From Verrucomicrobiota bacterium (GTDB taxonomy: Bacteria > Verrucomicrobiota > Verrucomicrobiia > Limisphaerales > JACRJZ01), in the NCBI GenBank assembly GCA_022711695.1, contig JAKLEJ010000183.1:1-7037 (forward strand): a DNA stretch of 7,037 nucleotides. The letters are read 5' to 3'. Positions 4,827 through 7,037 of this stretch are shown here, one piece after another. The notes beneath the pieces were generated by a model that searched no databases, was not told where the DNA came from, and worked only from the letters and a program-made list of their open reading frames with translations. Position 1 is the first letter of the stretch, and each line of letters opens with the position of its first letter. Position numbers and translations under genes: made by a program.

Positions 4827-7028
4827 TCACCTGGGCAGCGCGCCAACAGCTTCGGTTTCTCCTGGCAGCGCACGGGCAGGGCTGTCCGAAGCCAATCGGT
4901 AATCACGGCGGGTCGCGTCCACAAACTTGGGATCGGCGAGGACGGAGCGCCGATCGAAACTGCGCGCGCGGGCGAACGCGGCGAATTCGTTCGTGCCGAC
5001 TTTCTGCTTGCCCCAGAGCCACACGGGGCCGTTGGTTTGGAACCAGCAGTTGCCATCCATCGCCAGCGCCGCCGTCCAATCCCGCCCCTGCAACCACAGC
5101 AGACTTTCCGTGGCTTGACAGAAGATGTTGCCGCGGATCACGACGTTCGTGGTGACGGCGGAGTTGTCGTAGAACATGAGGTGCCGCCCGTTGGGATCGG
5201 GGCGCTGGCCGTGGCCCCAGCCCAACCCGGCGTCCACGCAGGTGTTCTGCTCGAACACGATGTTCGATGTCCGACTGGCAGGACCGCGGTTCCAGTATTC
5301 GAAGGAGTATTCGCTGTTCCAAATCACGTTGCGCCGGTAGGCGATGTTCTCCTGCGCGTTGGCGCCGTCGCCCTGGTTGGTCAGCGCCGCGTCGTAGATT
5401 TCCCAAATGCGGCAATCCTCCACGAGGCAGTCGCGCGCACTCGACCAGAACTCGATGCCGTTGCCGAAGCGCACCGGTTTGCCGTCGGGCCGCGTGAACT
5501 GATGCCCGCCGCCGATGAACGAGAGGTTGAGACCGCGCGCGGTGATGTGACGCGTGCTGCCGCCGCCAATGCCGTGGGCCGCGCCGTAGCGCAAATCGAG
5601 GTTCTCGTAGGTCACGTAGCCGCGACCGCCCTGATTGATGATGTGCCGGTTCAGCGCCAGTTCGATGCTCCGGTGGCGCGTGGCGGGATTGCCTTCGGAG
5701 CGGAGCGTCACCTGCCAGGAGCGTGCGTCGTAGAAGTAGTCGCCGTCTTGGCGCAAGTCGGCCCCGCTCCATTTCTTCACGCCGCAGGTCTTGCCGCCGT
5801 CGAAGATGATGTTGCCCACGTCCACCGAGAGCGGGATGGCTTGGTTGCTACGCACCTTCAGCAGTTGCCCGGGGCGCAGCAGCAACGTGCCGTTTGCCGG
5901 CAGCGCGCCGCCGAGGAACACGGTGAGCCGGGCATCCGCGGCGCTCTGGCCCGCCTGGAATCGAATCAAGTAGTCGGCCCAGTTCGTGCCGATCACGGGA
6001 AGGTCGCTCTCCGTCTTGGCGTAACCCGTCCACGGCGGACCGGCTTTCATCAAGGAAACGGACGCGGGCGCGAACGGGCGCGTGGCTTGGGCGCGGAAGG
6101 TGAACAGGTAATACTCGGCCTCTTGCACGGCCAGCCCCGGCACGGTCAACTGCAAATGATTGGCGCGGGCGCCTGGGTTGCGGCAGGTCAATTGAAGTTC
6201 GGTCGCGCCATCCTGCTTCTCGCTCTTGAAACCACAAGAGGCTCCGTCCTCCTGGTGCAAGGACCAAGCGGCCTTTTGAAGATCGGCTTGAACGCCGTTG
6301 GTCTCGAAGCGCAACGGGACCGTGGCCCAGATGTTCTCGCCGACACGTTCCCAATCCTCGGCCCGATCAGCGGCGACGGATCCGAACAGGACAGGCTTTG
6401 GCCCCTCACCAAATGCGCCGTAGGTGATGACGCCGCTGGCATCGCCACTTTGCGGAACCAGTTGCCCACGCCACGTCTGTCCGCGTCGGAAGAGGACGCG
6501 ATCGCCGGGGGCGAGCGGGGCGTGATTGACCTTGGTGAGCGAACGCCAGGCCGTCGCCGGCTTGAGTCCGTCTTGGGCATCCTCGCCGCTTGTTCCGTCC
6601 ACGTAGAACGTACGGGCTGCCGCTGCGGATTGGGCGTTCGCTTTGGGCGGCTGGACCATCAGATGTTCAATCGCCGCCGCGAGTGTTCTCGGGTCGCCTT
6701 TGATCTTCACGTAACTGTGGCGGGCGTCGGCGTCGGCTTCCCATCGCGTGTTGCCACGGTCATCCACGCGCACGCGACCACCGCGCACGACTTCCCAGAA
6801 CTCTGGTTCCGCGCCACGCACGGCGGACGCGCCGATGCGGTCCTTGCGATTGACGACGGTCGCGAGCAATTCGCACTCGCCGCGATCCGCCAGGACGTGC
6901 AGCAGCGCCAGCGCCCCGGCGTCGTCGCAGTCGCCCGACATGTCCGTGTCGAGGATCAGCCGCACGGGCTCAGCCGAGAGCGGGCTGACTAATGCGAGCA
7001 AGAGCGCGAGAACAAATTTCATGAACAT
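4827..7028 (-). CDS. Secreted fusion: internally deleted nucleoside hydrolase + right-handed beta-helix protein
   Basis: The 733-residue product starts at the ATG at 7028 (an ATG at 7022 is equally possible); no Shine-Dalgarno is visible in the 9 bases left. Residues 1-19 are a signal peptide ending PLSA. Residues 23-65 match the N-terminus of nucleoside hydrolases, including LILDTDMSGDCDDAGALALL with the DTDxxxDxDD calcium-binding acids. Residues about 70-129 resemble the C-terminal tail seen on such proteins (RGAEPEFWEV, DDRGNTRWEADADARHSY). The roughly 200 residues normally between are missing, so hydrolase activity is doubtful. From 139 a beta-helix protein begins (TFYVDGTSGEDAQDG, PGDRVLFRRGQTWRGQLVPQSG). 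It is interrupted at about 240-395 by a jelly-roll, carbohydrate-binding-like segment and resumes with strand repeats (NIIFDG, ENLDLRYGAAHGIGG, CLVEDCRIWEIYDAAL, VIWNSEYSFEYW, NIVFEQNTCVDAG) to the end. Such helices often belong to polysaccharide lyases and related enzymes, but no catalytic set was identified. Confidence 0.88.
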   Translation of the reverse strand: MFMKFVLALLLALVSPLSAEPVRLILDTDMSGDCDDAGALALLHVLADRGECELLATVVNRKDRIGASAVRGAEPEFWEVVRGGRVRVDDRGNTRWEADADARHSYVKIKGDPRTLAAAIEHLMVQPPKANAQSAAAARTFYVDGTSGEDAQDGLKPATAWRSLTKVNHAPLAPGDRVLFRRGQTWRGQLVPQSGDASGVITYGAFGEGPKPVLFGSVAADRAEDWERVGENIWATVPLRFETNGVQADLQKAAWSLHQEDGASCGFKSEKQDGATELQLTCRNPGARANHLQLTVPGLAVQEAEYYLFTFRAQATRPFAPASVSLMKAGPPWTGYAKTESDLPVIGTNWADYLIRFQAGQSAADARLTVFLGGALPANGTLLLRPGQLLKVRSNQAIPLSVDVGNIIFDGGKTCGVKKWSGADLRQDGDYFYDARSWQVTLRSEGNPATRHRSIELALNRHIINQGGRGYVTYENLDLRYGAAHGIGGGSTRHITARGLNLSFIGGGHQFTRPDGKPVRFGNGIEFWSSARDCLVEDCRIWEIYDAALTNQGDGANAQENIAYRRNVIWNSEYSFEYWNRGPASRTSNIVFEQNTCVDAGLGWGHGQRPDPNGRHLMFYDNSAVTTNVVIRGNIFCQATESLLWLQGRDWTAALAMDGNCWFQTNGPVWLWGKQKVGTNEFAAFARARSFDRRSVLADPKFVDATRRDYRLASDSPARALPGETEAVGALPR

Positions 7029-7037
7029 CCAAGGAGT

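Noticed and set aside
4809..6992. A 727-codon open frame on the + strand
   Set aside because: It lies exactly opposite the 733-residue secreted protein, which has a signal peptide and clear family motifs. The + product has no recognisable domain; its length comes from high GC and few stop codons.

Overview
The window is GC-rich and tightly packed. It looks chromosomal, from a free-living bacterium of the PVC group, most likely Verrucomicrobiota. That placement is inference. It rests on two protein types common in Verrucomicrobiota and Planctomycetes (a secreted concanavalin-A-like domain protein and a secreted right-handed beta-helix protein), on high GC at third codon positions, and on weak Shine-Dalgarno sequences. 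No rRNA, tRNA, CRISPR array, insertion sequence or phage gene was seen.

Layout. Bases 3-116 hold the 3' end of an unidentified + strand gene. It is followed by a compound GC-rich hairpin (120-169). A + strand gene (230-1507) encodes a putative exported protein: a concanavalin-A-like domain flanked by what look like short, repeated 'GS-x-x-x-G...VP...L' beta units. Its stop codon overlaps by 4 bases the stop of a convergent - strand gene.

The - strand from 4423 down to 1504 is a three-gene unit: queA (tRNA queuosine synthesis), a stand-alone RibD C-terminal-type reductase, and an AI-2E family membrane protein. Each junction is an ATGA overlap (start and stop share 4 bases), which indicates one transcript and coupled translation. 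The functional link between the three is not obvious; queA and RibD-type enzymes both belong to pathways that begin from GTP.

Upstream of queA lies about 400 bases without a firm gene (4424-4826). Within it, 4582-4794 on the + strand has strongly coding-like codon use and probably is the decayed remnant of a larger gene. Beyond this, 4827-7028 (- strand) is one long open frame encoding a secreted 733-residue protein. Its first 130 residues look like a nucleoside hydrolase that has lost its whole middle: the N-terminal metal-binding motif is joined directly to the family's C-terminal tail. This is fused to a beta-helix carbohydrate-active-type protein that carries an inserted carbohydrate-binding-like domain. 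The remnant and the deletion-fusion together suggest that 4520-7037 is a rearranged accessory segment next to a conserved housekeeping operon.

No clear new defence or mobile system was found. The most notable object is the hydrolase/beta-helix fusion.
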